53,411 nucleotides of DNA from JBCCEV01 sp039030125 (GTDB lineage Bacteria; Pseudomonadota; Gammaproteobacteria; Ga0077536), in assembly GCA_039030125.1 (NCBI GenBank), contig JBCCEV010000002.1, positions 1 to 53,411 on the forward strand, in the 5' to 3' direction. The translations under genes and the position numbers were made by a program. The notes beneath the pieces are model-generated. The model searched no databases, was not told the origin of the DNA, and saw only the letters and a list, made by a program, of their open reading frames with translations. Positions 42,099 through 50,545 of the stretch are shown piece after piece; positions within the stretch are counted from its first letter, which is position 1, and each line of letters opens with the position of its first letter.

Positions 42099-44507
42099 TT
42101 AGTGGCGCCGCAGCACATCCTGATCATCGTCCGGATCCCCCCCTTCGGGGGCCAGCTCGGGGTTTTCGTCGTCTTCAAGGGCGAGCGGCTCGGGGACTCG
42201 CTGCAGCGCGATTTCGAAGACCTCATCAATCCAACGGACCGCTTTAATTTCGAGGCCTTGCTTGATGTTGTTAGGGATCTCTTTAAGCTCGCGCTCGTTT
42301 TCAACCGGTATCAAAACCTGTTTGATCCCGCCTCTCAATGCCGCCAGCAATTTCTCTTTCAGACCCCCGATGGGCAAAACCTCGCCACGCAGCGTGATCT
42401 CGCCGGTCATCGCAACGTCGGCGCGCGCCGGGATCTCGGTCAATGCCGAAACCAGAGCGGTACACATGCCAACACCCGCGCTGGGGCCATCTTTCGGCGT
42501 GGCGCCTTCGGGGACGTGAAAATGAACATCGTTCTTTTGATAGAAACTCGGCTTAATGCCCAAAGCGCGGGCGCGTGATCGCACAACCGTCATCGCCGCC
42601 TTAATCGACTCCTGCATCACATCGCCAAGTTGCCCGGTGTAGATTTCTTTGCCCTTGCCCGGAACGACGACCGCCTCGATGGTGAGAAGATCGCCGCCCA
42701 CCTCGGTCCATGCGAGTCCGGTAACCTGCCCCACCCGATCTTCGGCCTCGGCAAGTCCGTAGCGAAAACGTTTAACGCCAAGAAATTTTTCCAGCGTCTT
42801 GGGGGTCACCTTGATCTTTTTCTCGGTCGGCTTTTGCAGGATCTGACGCACCACCTTGCGACACACCGTGGCGATTTCTCTTTCCAAGGATCGCACGCCC
42901 GCTTCGCGCGTGTAATAGCGCACCAGGTCACGAACCGTTGGTTCGCCGATCCCAATTTCCTCTTCCTTAAGGCCCGAGTTTTCCATTTGCTTGGGAATTA
43001 AATAATTCTTCGCAATATTGAGCTTCTCGTCTTCGGTGTAACCCGGGATCCGGATCACTTCCATACGGTCGAGCAACGGCGGCGGAATGTTCATGCTGTT
43101 CGCCGTCGTTACAAACATCACTTCCGACAAGTCATAGTCGACTTCCAGGTAGTGATCATTGAAAGAATGATTCTGCTCAGGGTCGAGCACCTCCAACAAT
43201 GCCGACGCCGGATCGCCGCGAAAATCCATCGCCATTTTGTCGACCTCGTCGAGCAAAAATAGCGGGTTCTTCACTTCGACCTTACTCATGTTCTGCAAGA
43301 TCTTACCTGGCATGGCGCCGACATAGGTCCGCCGATGGCCCCGGATCTCTGCTTCGTCTCGAACGCCGCCTAGCGACATCCGCACGAACTGGCGATTAGT
43401 CGCGCGCGCGATAGAACGGCCGAGTGAGGTTTTGCCGACACCAGGCGGGCCCACTAAACACAAGATGGGGCCCTTCATTTTCTTCACGCGATGTTGGACC
43501 GCGAGGTATTCGACAATACGCTCTTTAACTTTTTCGAGGCCGTAATGATCCTCGTCGAGTATCTGTTCCGCTTTCACCAGATCCTTGCTAATCCGCGAGC
43601 GCTTCTTCCAAGGAACTTGGATCATCCAGTCGATGTAGTTGCGAACCACCGTCGCTTCGGCGGACATGGGCGACATCATGCGTAACTTCTTAAGTTCGGC
43701 ATCGGCCTTGGCCCGGGTTTCCTTGGGCATTCCCGACTTATCGATTTTGCCCGCTAGCTCCTCGAACTCATTGACGCCATCTTCCATTTCGCCGAGTTCG
43801 TTCTGAATGGCTTTCATTTGCTCATTCAGGTAGTACTCGCGCTGGCTTTTCTCCATTTGTTTCTTGACGCGACCGCGAAGGCGCTTTTCGACCTGCAGCA
43901 GATCAATCTCGCCCTCCATGAGACTGATCAGATGCTCGATGCGAGCGCGCAGCGAGGGCATCTCCAAAACGGCTTGCTTTTCTTCGATCTTGATGGCCAT
44001 GTGCGCGGCGATGGTGTCGGCCAGGCGCGACGCTTCGTCGATGCTCGCCAAGGAAGACATGATCTCCGGCGGCACCTTCTTATTCAGTTTGACGTAACGA
44101 TCAAATTGGCTCATCAAAGAACGGGTTAGCACATCAGACTCAGGACCGAGATCATCGTCCGCCGGCAGCAACTCGACCTCGGCGCTGAAAATTTCAGTCG
44201 TGTCGACGAAGTCTTGAATCTCCGCGCGCTGAACACCCTCGACCAGGACCTTGATGGTGCCATCGGGGAGTTTTAGTAGCTGCAAAATATTCGAAACCGT
44301 CCCCACGCGGTAAATGTCATCGACACCGGGATCGTCATCGGCGGCAGCTTTCTGTGCCACCAGCAAGATCTGCTTGGCGTCCTCCATGGCGACTTCGAGC
44401 GCTTTGATGGACTTCGCCCTGCCTACAAATAATGGAATCACCATGTGTGGATAAACCACGACATCGCGCAGCGGTAGAACCGCAAATTTTTCGACCTGAT
44501 TAGTCAT
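42099..44507 (-). CDS. lon: ATP-dependent protease Lon
   Basis: An 802-residue Lon protease. The N-terminal substrate-binding domain begins with VLPLRDVVVYPHMVIPLFVGR, the AAA+ core has Walker A VGPPGVGKTSLG and LDEVDKM, and the C-terminal protease domain holds the Ser-Lys dyad: S676 in KDGPSAGVGM and K719 in GGLKEKLLAAL. It degrades misfolded and regulatory proteins as a cytoplasmic hexamer. A GGTGA ribosome-binding site precedes ATG 44507. The C-terminal tail is acidic and slightly longer than in E. coli. clpX lies upstream behind a terminator, so lon likely has its own promoter, which I could not pinpoint. Confidence 0.97.
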   Translation of the reverse strand: MTNQVEKFAVLPLRDVVVYPHMVIPLFVGRAKSIKALEVAMEDAKQILLVAQKAAADDDPGVDDIYRVGTVSNILQLLKLPDGTIKVLVEGVQRAEIQDFVDTTEIFSAEVELLPADDDLGPESDVLTRSLMSQFDRYVKLNKKVPPEIMSSLASIDEASRLADTIAAHMAIKIEEKQAVLEMPSLRARIEHLISLMEGEIDLLQVEKRLRGRVKKQMEKSQREYYLNEQMKAIQNELGEMEDGVNEFEELAGKIDKSGMPKETRAKADAELKKLRMMSPMSAEATVVRNYIDWMIQVPWKKRSRISKDLVKAEQILDEDHYGLEKVKERIVEYLAVQHRVKKMKGPILCLVGPPGVGKTSLGRSIARATNRQFVRMSLGGVRDEAEIRGHRRTYVGAMPGKILQNMSKVEVKNPLFLLDEVDKMAMDFRGDPASALLEVLDPEQNHSFNDHYLEVDYDLSEVMFVTTANSMNIPPPLLDRMEVIRIPGYTEDEKLNIAKNYLIPKQMENSGLKEEEIGIGEPTVRDLVRYYTREAGVRSLEREIATVCRKVVRQILQKPTEKKIKVTPKTLEKFLGVKRFRYGLAEAEDRVGQVTGLAWTEVGGDLLTIEAVVVPGKGKEIYTGQLGDVMQESIKAAMTVVRSRARALGIKPSFYQKNDVHFHVPEGATPKDGPSAGVGMCTALVSALTEIPARADVAMTGEITLRGEVLPIGGLKEKLLAALRGGIKQVLIPVENERELKEIPNNIKQGLEIKAVRWIDEVFEIALQRVPEPLALEDDENPELAPEGGDPDDDQDVLRRH

Positions 44508-44567
44508 TCATTTCACCGCAAAGAAGAAGTTGGGATACCGCGAACGTCGTCGGCGGTGGCGACGGGC

Positions 44568-44592
44568 AAAAACAGCCGGTTCGGATCCGGCT
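44568..44592 (-). terminator. Rho-independent terminator after clpX
   Basis: AGCCGG and CCGGCT (stem 44574-44579 with 44587-44592, seven-base loop) are followed on the minus strand by GTTTTTG. The stem begins at the clpX stop codon itself. Confidence 0.7.
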
Positions 44593-45868
44593 AATCTGAG
44601 GCTGCCTTGGGCATTTCCGAGGATTCATAGATAACCAAAGGATCGGATTCCCCTTTGATTGCACCTTCGTCGACCACAACTTTCGCCACGTTTTCCAGGG
44701 ACGGCAGTTCGTACATCGTGTCGAGCAGACTTTGTTCCATGATCGAACGCAATCCGCGGGCGCCAGTTTTGCGTTCAACCGCTTTGCGGGCCACAGCCCG
44801 GAGCGCGTCTTCACGAAATTCAAGCTCGCACTGTTCCATTTCGAACAGTTTTCCGTACTGTTTTGTTAAAGCGTTCTTGGGTTCGAGCAGTATTTGCACG
44901 AGCTGCGATTCGTCCAGCTCATCCAACACCGCCACAACCGGCAGGCGCCCCACGAACTCCGGGATCAGACCGTACTTGATGAGGTCCTCCGGCTCGACCG
45001 AATGGAGGAGTTCGCCGGACGTTTTCTTGTCTTCCTTGCTTTTGACTTCGGCGGAAAATCCGATCCCACCTTTCTCCGAGCGATCTCGGATGATCTTGTC
45101 GAGGCCCGCAAAAGCGCCGCCGCAGACAAACAGAATATTGGCTGTATCGACTTGCAAAAACTCTTGCTGCGGGTGTTTGCGACCACCCTGCGGAGGCACC
45201 GAGGCGACGGTCCCTTCGATGAGTTTCAACAGCGCTTGCTGAACCCCTTCGCCAGAAACGTCCCGCGTAATTGAGGGGTTGTCCGACTTGCGGGAGATCT
45301 TGTCGATCTCGTCGATATAAACGATACCCGTTTGCGCCTTCTCGACGTCGTAATCACACTTTTGCAGCAGCTTTTGAATGATATTTTCGACGTCTTCACC
45401 AACGTACCCCGCTTCTGTCAACGTGGTTGCATCAGCAATGGTGAAAGGCACGTTCAACAAGCGCGCCAAAGTTTCGGCAAGCAGCGTTTTGCCGCTGCCG
45501 GTGGGTCCAATTAAAAGGACATTACTTTTCGCCAACTCAACTTCGCTCTGTTTGACCCGCGTATCGAGGCGCTTGTAATGGTTGTAGACAGCAACGGACA
45601 GGATCTTCTTGGCTTGCTGTTGCCCTATGACATATTCATCGAGGATGTGCTTGATCTCGCCGGGGATGGGTAGCTTGCTACCGACCCCGCCGGAGGTTTT
45701 TTCTTGGATCTCTTCGCGGATGATGTCGTTGCATAGCTCAACGCATTCATCGCAAATGAATACGGATGGTCCGGCGATTAGCTTGCGGACTTCATGCTGA
45801 CTTTTGCCGCAAAACGAGCAATACAGCAATCGATCACCATCACCCTTCGAACCCTTGTTGTCACTCAT
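44591..45868 (-). CDS. clpX: ATP-dependent Clp protease ATP-binding subunit ClpX
   Basis: A 425-residue ClpX, almost the exact E. coli length. The N-terminal C4 zinc-binding domain is clear (CSFCGK and ICDECVELC), followed by Walker A LIGPTGSGKTLLAETLA, Walker B VYIDEIDKI, the pore-loop tyrosine in GYVGED and the IGF loop (GGIGFSAEV) that docks on ClpP. It unfolds tagged substrates and feeds them to ClpP. clpP is 19 bases upstream on the same strand, and an intrinsic terminator overlaps its stop codon. Confidence 0.97.
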   Translation of the reverse strand: MSDNKGSKGDGDRLLYCSFCGKSQHEVRKLIAGPSVFICDECVELCNDIIREEIQEKTSGGVGSKLPIPGEIKHILDEYVIGQQQAKKILSVAVYNHYKRLDTRVKQSEVELAKSNVLLIGPTGSGKTLLAETLARLLNVPFTIADATTLTEAGYVGEDVENIIQKLLQKCDYDVEKAQTGIVYIDEIDKISRKSDNPSITRDVSGEGVQQALLKLIEGTVASVPPQGGRKHPQQEFLQVDTANILFVCGGAFAGLDKIIRDRSEKGGIGFSAEVKSKEDKKTSGELLHSVEPEDLIKYGLIPEFVGRLPVVAVLDELDESQLVQILLEPKNALTKQYGKLFEMEQCELEFREDALRAVARKAVERKTGARGLRSIMEQSLLDTMYELPSLENVAKVVVDEGAIKGESDPLVIYESSEMPKAASD

Positions 45869-45887
45869 CTATTCGTTTCCTCGCCGC

Positions 45888-46532
45888 CTACTCGGATTCC
45901 GGCTCTGAATTCTCGCGACTAGCTAACACCTGATCTACCAGACCGTAGGCCTGCGCTTCGGTTCCGCTCATGAAATTGTCTCGCTCGGTATCGGACTCGA
46001 TCGTTTCGAGCGGTTGACCCGTGTGCTCCGCTAAAATGTTGTTGAGTCTTTCACGCGCCTTGAGGATCTCTCTGGCGTGAATATCAATATCGGTCGCCTG
46101 ACCTTGGAACCCGCCCAGCGGTTGGTGGATCATTACCCGCGAGTGCGGCAAGCAAAACCGCTTGCCGTTTTTACCGCCCGCCAGCAGCAACGCGCCCATG
46201 CTGGCCGCTTGTCCTATACACATCGTGCTCACATCAGGTTTGATGAACTGCATCGTATCGTAGATGGCCAAGCCTGCCGATACCGATCCGCCTGGCGAAT
46301 TGATGTAGAAGTGGATGTCTTTGTCCGGATTCTCTGATTCCAGAAATAGCAGTTGCGCAACGACTAAATTCGCCACGTTATCTTCAACCGGCCCAACCAG
46401 AAAGATTACTCGCTCTTTCAAAAGCCGGGAGTAAATATCGTAGGCGCGCTCGCCGCGCGCCGATTGCTCGACCACCATTGGTACGAGGTTGAGCCCACGC
46501 GGTTCGGTGTAGCCCTGCATATTATTCGCCAT
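45888..46532 (-). CDS. clpP: ATP-dependent Clp protease proteolytic subunit ClpP
   Basis: A serine protease that forms the ClpXP and ClpAP chambers. The catalytic triad is S111 (GQAASMGALLL), H136 (RVMIHQPLGG) and D185 (SDTERDNF), offset by 14 from E. coli. The start is uncertain among nearby in-frame ATGs; 46532 overlaps the trigger-factor stop by 11 bases and gives 214 residues, while ATG 46520 immediately after that stop is equally plausible, and 46544 or 46589 are longer. The region before LVPMVVEQSARGERAYDIYSRLLKERV is normally a cleaved propeptide of variable length, so the mature enzyme is unaffected. Confidence 0.95.
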   Translation of the reverse strand: MANNMQGYTEPRGLNLVPMVVEQSARGERAYDIYSRLLKERVIFLVGPVEDNVANLVVAQLLFLESENPDKDIHFYINSPGGSVSAGLAIYDTMQFIKPDVSTMCIGQAASMGALLLAGGKNGKRFCLPHSRVMIHQPLGGFQGQATDIDIHAREILKARERLNNILAEHTGQPLETIESDTERDNFMSGTEAQAYGLVDQVLASRENSEPESE

Positions 46533-47877
46533 CGGTCGGTTCATCTCCCGCGTCTGTGTCAGTCTGCCCCTGTTGAATGAGGTCGTCAAACGACAAATTT
46601 ACTTCAGTTAAATCCGCTTGTTCCGCGATCCAATTCACAGCCTGCTCTTCCAAGCAAACTGCCTCTATCTGCTGTAGCTGTTGAGGCTGCTGATAATACC
46701 AATTGACCACCTGTTCTGAATCTTCATAGCCTTCAGCCAAGGATTCGATTTTCGCCCGGACCTGCTCCGGATCGGGTTTTAACTCACTCTTTTGCATGAT
46801 TTCGGCCATTAGGAGCCCGAGCTTTACCCGTTGTTCGGCCTGTCCGCGCACCAGATCCGGGTCAAAAGCCGGTGCCTGAGACGGGTCCAATCCCCGCATC
46901 TGCAGCTCTTGGAGCGCCTGCTGTTGCACACGCTCCTGCTCGGCGGTGACCATGGAATCGGGCAAATCCACTTCGTTGGCGGCAACCAGCGCGTCGAGCA
47001 CACTCGCTTTGAACCGCTGCGAGACCGTCGTATCGCGCTCGCGTTCAACATTGTTGCGTACTTCATCGCGGAAAGCCTCGAGACCGCCCTCCTGAACACC
47101 AAATTTTTCAAACAGGGCCTCGTCAATCTCTGGCAGCTTCGGCTCCGCCACCGAATTCACCTTAATCTTGAACAGCGCCGGTTTGCCGGCCAAAGCCTCA
47201 TTTCTGTACCCTTCAGGAAAATTCAGGTTCAGCTCCAACTCGGCGCCCGCTGTGGCGCCCATGAGTCCGTCTTCGAAGCCATCAATCATCGTGCTCTCGC
47301 CGAGCGTCAGCTTGAAACCCTCCGCTTGATTGCCTTCGAACGGCTCGCCTTCGACGAAACCTTCAAAATCGATATCCACTTGGTCGCTGGCGGCCGCGGC
47401 CCGTTCAACGTCGAGATAGTCGATATTTTGCTCGCGCAGCTTCTCGATCATCTGGTCGATGTCCTGCTCGGAGATCTCGCACGTCGCTTTCTCAACCTTT
47501 AGCTCGGCGAGCGGTTTGAGCTCAATTTCCGGAAATACTTCGAACTGTGCGGTGTATTCGAGACCGCCGCCGGGGTCGGCTTTGACAGAGTCGATCACCG
47601 GCTGATCGGCTGGCCGTAACGATTCGTCGGTAATGGCATCGGTTAGGGATTTTTGCAGGACCTCGCCCACCACCTCTTCTCGCAGCCTTGGGCCAAACCG
47701 CCGCTCGATTACCTTCAAGGGCGCTTTGCCCTGGCGAAAACCGTCAATGCGCGCGGTTTTCGCGAGTTTAGCCACCCGGGTTTTCACCTCGTCAGCGATT
47801 TGGGCTTCGGGAACCTCAACCTTCAGCAGGCGTTTCAGCTTGCTCGGCTGTTCAATTGAAACTTGGATTTCGGACAT
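46522..47877 (-). CDS. tig: Trigger factor (ribosome-associated chaperone)
   Basis: A 451-residue trigger factor. The ribosome-binding N-terminal domain contains the signature GFRQGKAPLKVIERRFG near residue 47, the FKBP-type prolyl isomerase domain spans about 160-245 (DFEGFVEGEPFEGNQAEGF, MIDGFEDGLMGATAG), and the C-terminal chaperone arms follow. It binds nascent chains at the exit tunnel. It is the first protein gene of the tig-clpP-clpX-lon-hupB block, 49 bases downstream of tRNA-Leu, and its stop overlaps the clpP start region. Slightly longer than E. coli (432), mainly by an acidic tail. Confidence 0.96.
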   Translation of the reverse strand: MSEIQVSIEQPSKLKRLLKVEVPEAQIADEVKTRVAKLAKTARIDGFRQGKAPLKVIERRFGPRLREEVVGEVLQKSLTDAITDESLRPADQPVIDSVKADPGGGLEYTAQFEVFPEIELKPLAELKVEKATCEISEQDIDQMIEKLREQNIDYLDVERAAAASDQVDIDFEGFVEGEPFEGNQAEGFKLTLGESTMIDGFEDGLMGATAGAELELNLNFPEGYRNEALAGKPALFKIKVNSVAEPKLPEIDEALFEKFGVQEGGLEAFRDEVRNNVERERDTTVSQRFKASVLDALVAANEVDLPDSMVTAEQERVQQQALQELQMRGLDPSQAPAFDPDLVRGQAEQRVKLGLLMAEIMQKSELKPDPEQVRAKIESLAEGYEDSEQVVNWYYQQPQQLQQIEAVCLEEQAVNWIAEQADLTEVNLSFDDLIQQGQTDTDAGDEPTDGE

Positions 47878-47926
47878 TTATTTTTCCGCCGCCGCCATCA
47901 CGCAGCGCAACATTTCAGATTATCTT

Positions 47927-48011
<85 letters not shown>

Positions 48012-48147
48012 TCAACTTGTTATTGGGTTGCTCGCTATCAATCAGGAGCGCCCGCTAGCGTTTCCGCCAGGTCCCGACGTCGGGAAAACCCTGGTGAGAC
48101 CTACAAATTTTGTGACTGGGTGCCGATAACAGCTGACGAGCGGGTCT

Positions 48148-48176
48148 ATTATATGGCGTATCGGTGTTGATGATAG
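48148..48176 (-). promoter_or_regulatory. Weak candidate promoter for tRNA-Leu
   Basis: A perfect TATAAT on the minus strand (48148-48153) with only a weak CTATCA at a 17-base spacing. It would give a leader of about 130 bases containing the inverted repeat at 48067-48094, so this may not be the main promoter. Confidence 0.3.
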
Positions 48177-48207
48177 TCCCATGCGACTAAGCGATCTCAC
48201 ACTTGCG

Positions 48208-48216
48208 TGCTATAAT
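48208..48216 (+). promoter_or_regulatory. Extended -10 promoter for the glutaredoxin-like gene
   Basis: TGCTATAAT fits the extended -10 form and lies 50 bases before the ATG at 48266; no -35 is evident, as expected for this type. Confidence 0.45.
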
Positions 48217-48265
48217 TTCCAGACTTTCTAGGCATTTATAAGCGAAATTAAAAGGAGATCCTAAT

Positions 48266-48748
48266 ATGCCTACAAAAATTCTATTAGGGGCAATTTTGAC
48301 CCTCCTCTGTCTCGCCAACAGTGAAGCGGCTGTCACGGTCGTCGAATGCATGGATTCCGATGCCAACAAATCGTTTAACGATCGTTGTGCGCCGGAAGAG
48401 ACTCAGACCGATGAGGTCACGATCGCCGGCGTTGATGCCGCGCCAAAAACGCTTGAGGAAATCATTGCCAAGTTTCCCGTTGTGCTCTATTCCGCTTCCA
48501 TTTGCGATGCCTGTGACCTCGTTCGTTCGCAGCTCGTGAAGCGCCAGATCCCATTCGCCGAAAAGAATGTCGAACAAGACCCTGACGCGGCCGAGGGTTT
48601 GGTCAACGCACAAGGGCAAGTAAGTGTTCCCATACTCAACGTTGGCGAAGACCGAATCGACGGTTTTGATCGCGATGCCATCCATAACTTGCTTAATCGC
48701 GTTGGGTACCCGCAAGCGGTCGAGACCTCGGACGCCAACGCATACTAG
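48266..48748 (+). CDS. Secreted glutaredoxin-like protein with DUF4124-like N-terminus
   Basis: A 160-residue exported thiol-disulfide protein. An AGGAG site precedes the ATG. A signal peptide (ILLGAILTLLCLANSEAA) is followed by a short segment reading VVECMDSDANKSFNDRC that resembles a diverged DUF4124 module, and then a glutaredoxin fold from about residue 70 with C80-D-A-C83 (SICDACDLV) and the cis-proline VPIL. Cytoplasmic glutaredoxins usually have CPYC; this CDAC form in the periplasm suggests a role in envelope redox or copper/thiol chemistry, but this is inference. The next gene starts 24 bases after its stop. Confidence 0.85.
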   Translation: MPTKILLGAILTLLCLANSEAAVTVVECMDSDANKSFNDRCAPEETQTDEVTIAGVDAAPKTLEEIIAKFPVVLYSASICDACDLVRSQLVKRQIPFAEKNVEQDPDAAEGLVNAQGQVSVPILNVGEDRIDGFDRDAIHNLLNRVGYPQAVETSDANAY

Positions 48749-48771
48749 ACCCTGCACGATCAACCGTTCGT

Positions 48772-49188
48772 TTGTTTGACTCCGGCCTTAGCGCGGAAGA
48801 AGCGTTTTACCGCGCGTTTTCCGAGCGCGATATCGAAGCGATGGGCATGCTTTGGTCGCGCGATGATGTTTGCTGCGTGCACCCCGGCGGTCCGCGCATT
48901 CTCGATTATCAAGCCGTGTTGGAAAGTTGGCGCCAGATCTTCTCCGGCAATCCGCCGGTGCTATTTAGAACCCAACATCGACACTGCATCACCGATGCGC
49001 GTCTAACGGTTCATTTGCTGGAAGAAATTATTTGCACGCCGGAAGGTAGACAGATCGCACCGCCCGTGATTGCAACCAATGGCTATCGTTTGGAAGCCGA
49101 CGGCTGGCGTATGTTCTTACATCACGCCAGTGTTCCAGCATCGCTACTCGTCGAGCCCCCGTCACCGGCAACGGGCGCGGTGCATTAA
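48772..49188 (+). CDS. SnoaL/NTF2-like (DUF4440-type) protein
   Basis: A 138-residue NTF2-superfamily protein: AEEAFYRAFSERDIEAMGMLWSRDD, the VCCVHPGGPRI segment and a closing strand pattern (NGYRLEADGWRMFLHHAS) are typical of the SnoaL_3/DUF4440 group. The conserved HPGG may form part of a ligand or metal pocket. The start is TTG at 48772, as no ATG or GTG precedes the conserved part, and no ribosome-binding site is clear. It is probably co-transcribed with the glutaredoxin-like gene and convergent with the cyclase gene (three-base gap). The function is unknown. Confidence 0.8.
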   Translation: MFDSGLSAEEAFYRAFSERDIEAMGMLWSRDDVCCVHPGGPRILDYQAVLESWRQIFSGNPPVLFRTQHRHCITDARLTVHLLEEIICTPEGRQIAPPVIATNGYRLEADGWRMFLHHASVPASLLVEPPSPATGAVH

Positions 49189-49191
49189 CCC

Positions 49192-50256
49192 TCACTCAGC
49201 CGCCGCGACTAACTCATAAACGACGACCGGCTCATTGAAACCGCGGACTCCAGCCTGATAGGGCGCGGTGAATCGAAAGCGCGGAACATTAGCGACCGCG
49301 TCGACGACATCACGAGACACAACTGCCGACATTGGCTCGGCAAGACCACACAAGCGGGCGGCAAGATTCACGGCTTCCCCGATCGCGGAATAATCGAGCT
49401 GGTTGGACGAACCGATGTTGCCCACCAACACCGCACCGGTATGTATCCCGATCCCGATTTTGAGATAGTCGCGCTCGCCACGCACGGCCGCCGCTTCGGT
49501 GCTGCTCAAAATATCCAATGCGCAGGTTGCAGCGTTGGTTACTTGGTCCCCACCTTCGAAGATCGCCATGATGCCGTCGCCAGCAAACTTGTCGATATAA
49601 CCGCCGTGAGCGTAAACGCTATCAACTTGCATGCCTAAGTGCTCGCTTAACGCCTCAAAAAGTTCGGCGGGTTCGATCACCTGGCTCAGTTGGGTAAACC
49701 CGCGAATGTCGGAAAACAAGATACAAACCTGCTCTTCACTAGGCGCGGGTAGACGTCCATCTTCGGCGAACGCCTCCACCATTTTTTGCGTCTTGACCGA
49801 AACGTACCGATTCAGGCTATTTCTGATCCGGTGCAGCTCTTTTAAATAGACTGTTTTTTGCAACAACCCGTTGAGACGCGCGCGAAGGGCGATCGGATTA
49901 ACGGGTTTCGCAATGAAATCATCCACGCCCGCATCAAATGCGGCGCTCAAATTATCGTCGTCGTCGGCCGCTGTGATGCAGATGACGGGCGCGAAGCGGT
50001 GTTGCTCGGACGCCCTCAAATGCCGACAGATTTCCACGCCCGACAGGTCGGGCATCTGCAGGTCCAGCAAGAACGCGCCAACTTCACGACTTTCCGCAAG
50101 TTGCAGACAGGCACTGCCACAGTCTGTCTGCAGCACCTGATAGCCGTCAGCTTCGAGGATCCGAGTGAGGACGCTGCGAACGGTTCGATCGTCATCGGCA
50201 ACAAGGATCGGGAGTGACGTCCCGTGCCCCAGGAATCGTGGATTAGCTTCGGTCAT
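49192..50256 (-). CDS. Response regulator-class III adenylate cyclase fusion
   Basis: A 354-residue cytoplasmic signalling protein. An N-terminal receiver domain has the acidic pocket D21-D23, phospho-acceptor D65 (LLDLQMPDLSG) and K117 (AKPVN). A linker helix (about 135-165) joins it to a class III cyclase domain with metal-binding D183 (LFSDIRGFT) and D227 (KFAGDGIMAIF), adenine-specifying K223 and D288 (LDYSAIGEAVN), and transition-state N297 and R301. All residues needed for cAMP synthesis are present, so phosphorylation probably controls cAMP output. No histidine kinase is adjacent. Convergent with the NTF2-like gene. Confidence 0.92.
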   Translation of the reverse strand: MTEANPRFLGHGTSLPILVADDDRTVRSVLTRILEADGYQVLQTDCGSACLQLAESREVGAFLLDLQMPDLSGVEICRHLRASEQHRFAPVICITAADDDDNLSAAFDAGVDDFIAKPVNPIALRARLNGLLQKTVYLKELHRIRNSLNRYVSVKTQKMVEAFAEDGRLPAPSEEQVCILFSDIRGFTQLSQVIEPAELFEALSEHLGMQVDSVYAHGGYIDKFAGDGIMAIFEGGDQVTNAATCALDILSSTEAAAVRGERDYLKIGIGIHTGAVLVGNIGSSNQLDYSAIGEAVNLAARLCGLAEPMSAVVSRDVVDAVANVPRFRFTAPYQAGVRGFNEPVVVYELVAAAE

Positions 50257-50355
50257 CGTGGTGAAAACAAATTAACGAGCGCCGTTGCTCACACGCACCG
50301 CATCTGTACTAATCCAAACGCGGTATTAATTTAGCTTTTGCTTTATTGCCTTCCC

Positions 50356-50391
50356 TAAATTCGGTGAATTCTATACTAAATTCAGTAGATT
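50356..50391. repeat. Pair of 15-bp imperfect direct repeats
   Basis: TAAATTCGGTGAATT (50356-50370) and TAAATTCAGTAGATT (50377-50391) match at 12 of 15 positions with a 21-base period, two helical turns. They lie about 100-135 bases upstream of the cyclase gene and could be a regulator's tandem binding site. Confidence 0.45.
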
Positions 50392-50480
50392 GGGATGGGA
50401 AGCTAATGGAAAGTCCAAGATCGACTAGAGACGTCGTCAGGTTAGAACGAAAGGAAATAAAAAAGGTTTAGGGTGGACGG

Positions 50481-50535
50481 AAAATTTAGAACGCTTCGTC
50501 CAGGCGAAGCGCTGGCGAGCCGCGCGTTGCGCGGC
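50481..50535 (-). terminator. Double hairpin after the cupin gene
   Basis: Two perfect 7-bp hairpins follow the cupin stop on the minus strand: GCCGCGC with GCGCGGC (three-base loop, 50519-50535) and CGCTTCG with CGAAGCG (six-base loop, 50492-50511). The second is followed by TTCTAAATTTT, which suits an intrinsic terminator. Confidence 0.55.
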
Positions 50536-50545
50536 CCGGTGAGGT

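Noticed and set aside
48083..48094. A stretch resembling part of a common lacZ/M13 cloning-vector sequence (GGGAAAACCCTGG).
   Set aside because: Only 13 bases match and the flanks diverge completely; the site is inside a natural inverted repeat next to tRNA-Leu, so it is coincidence and not vector contamination.
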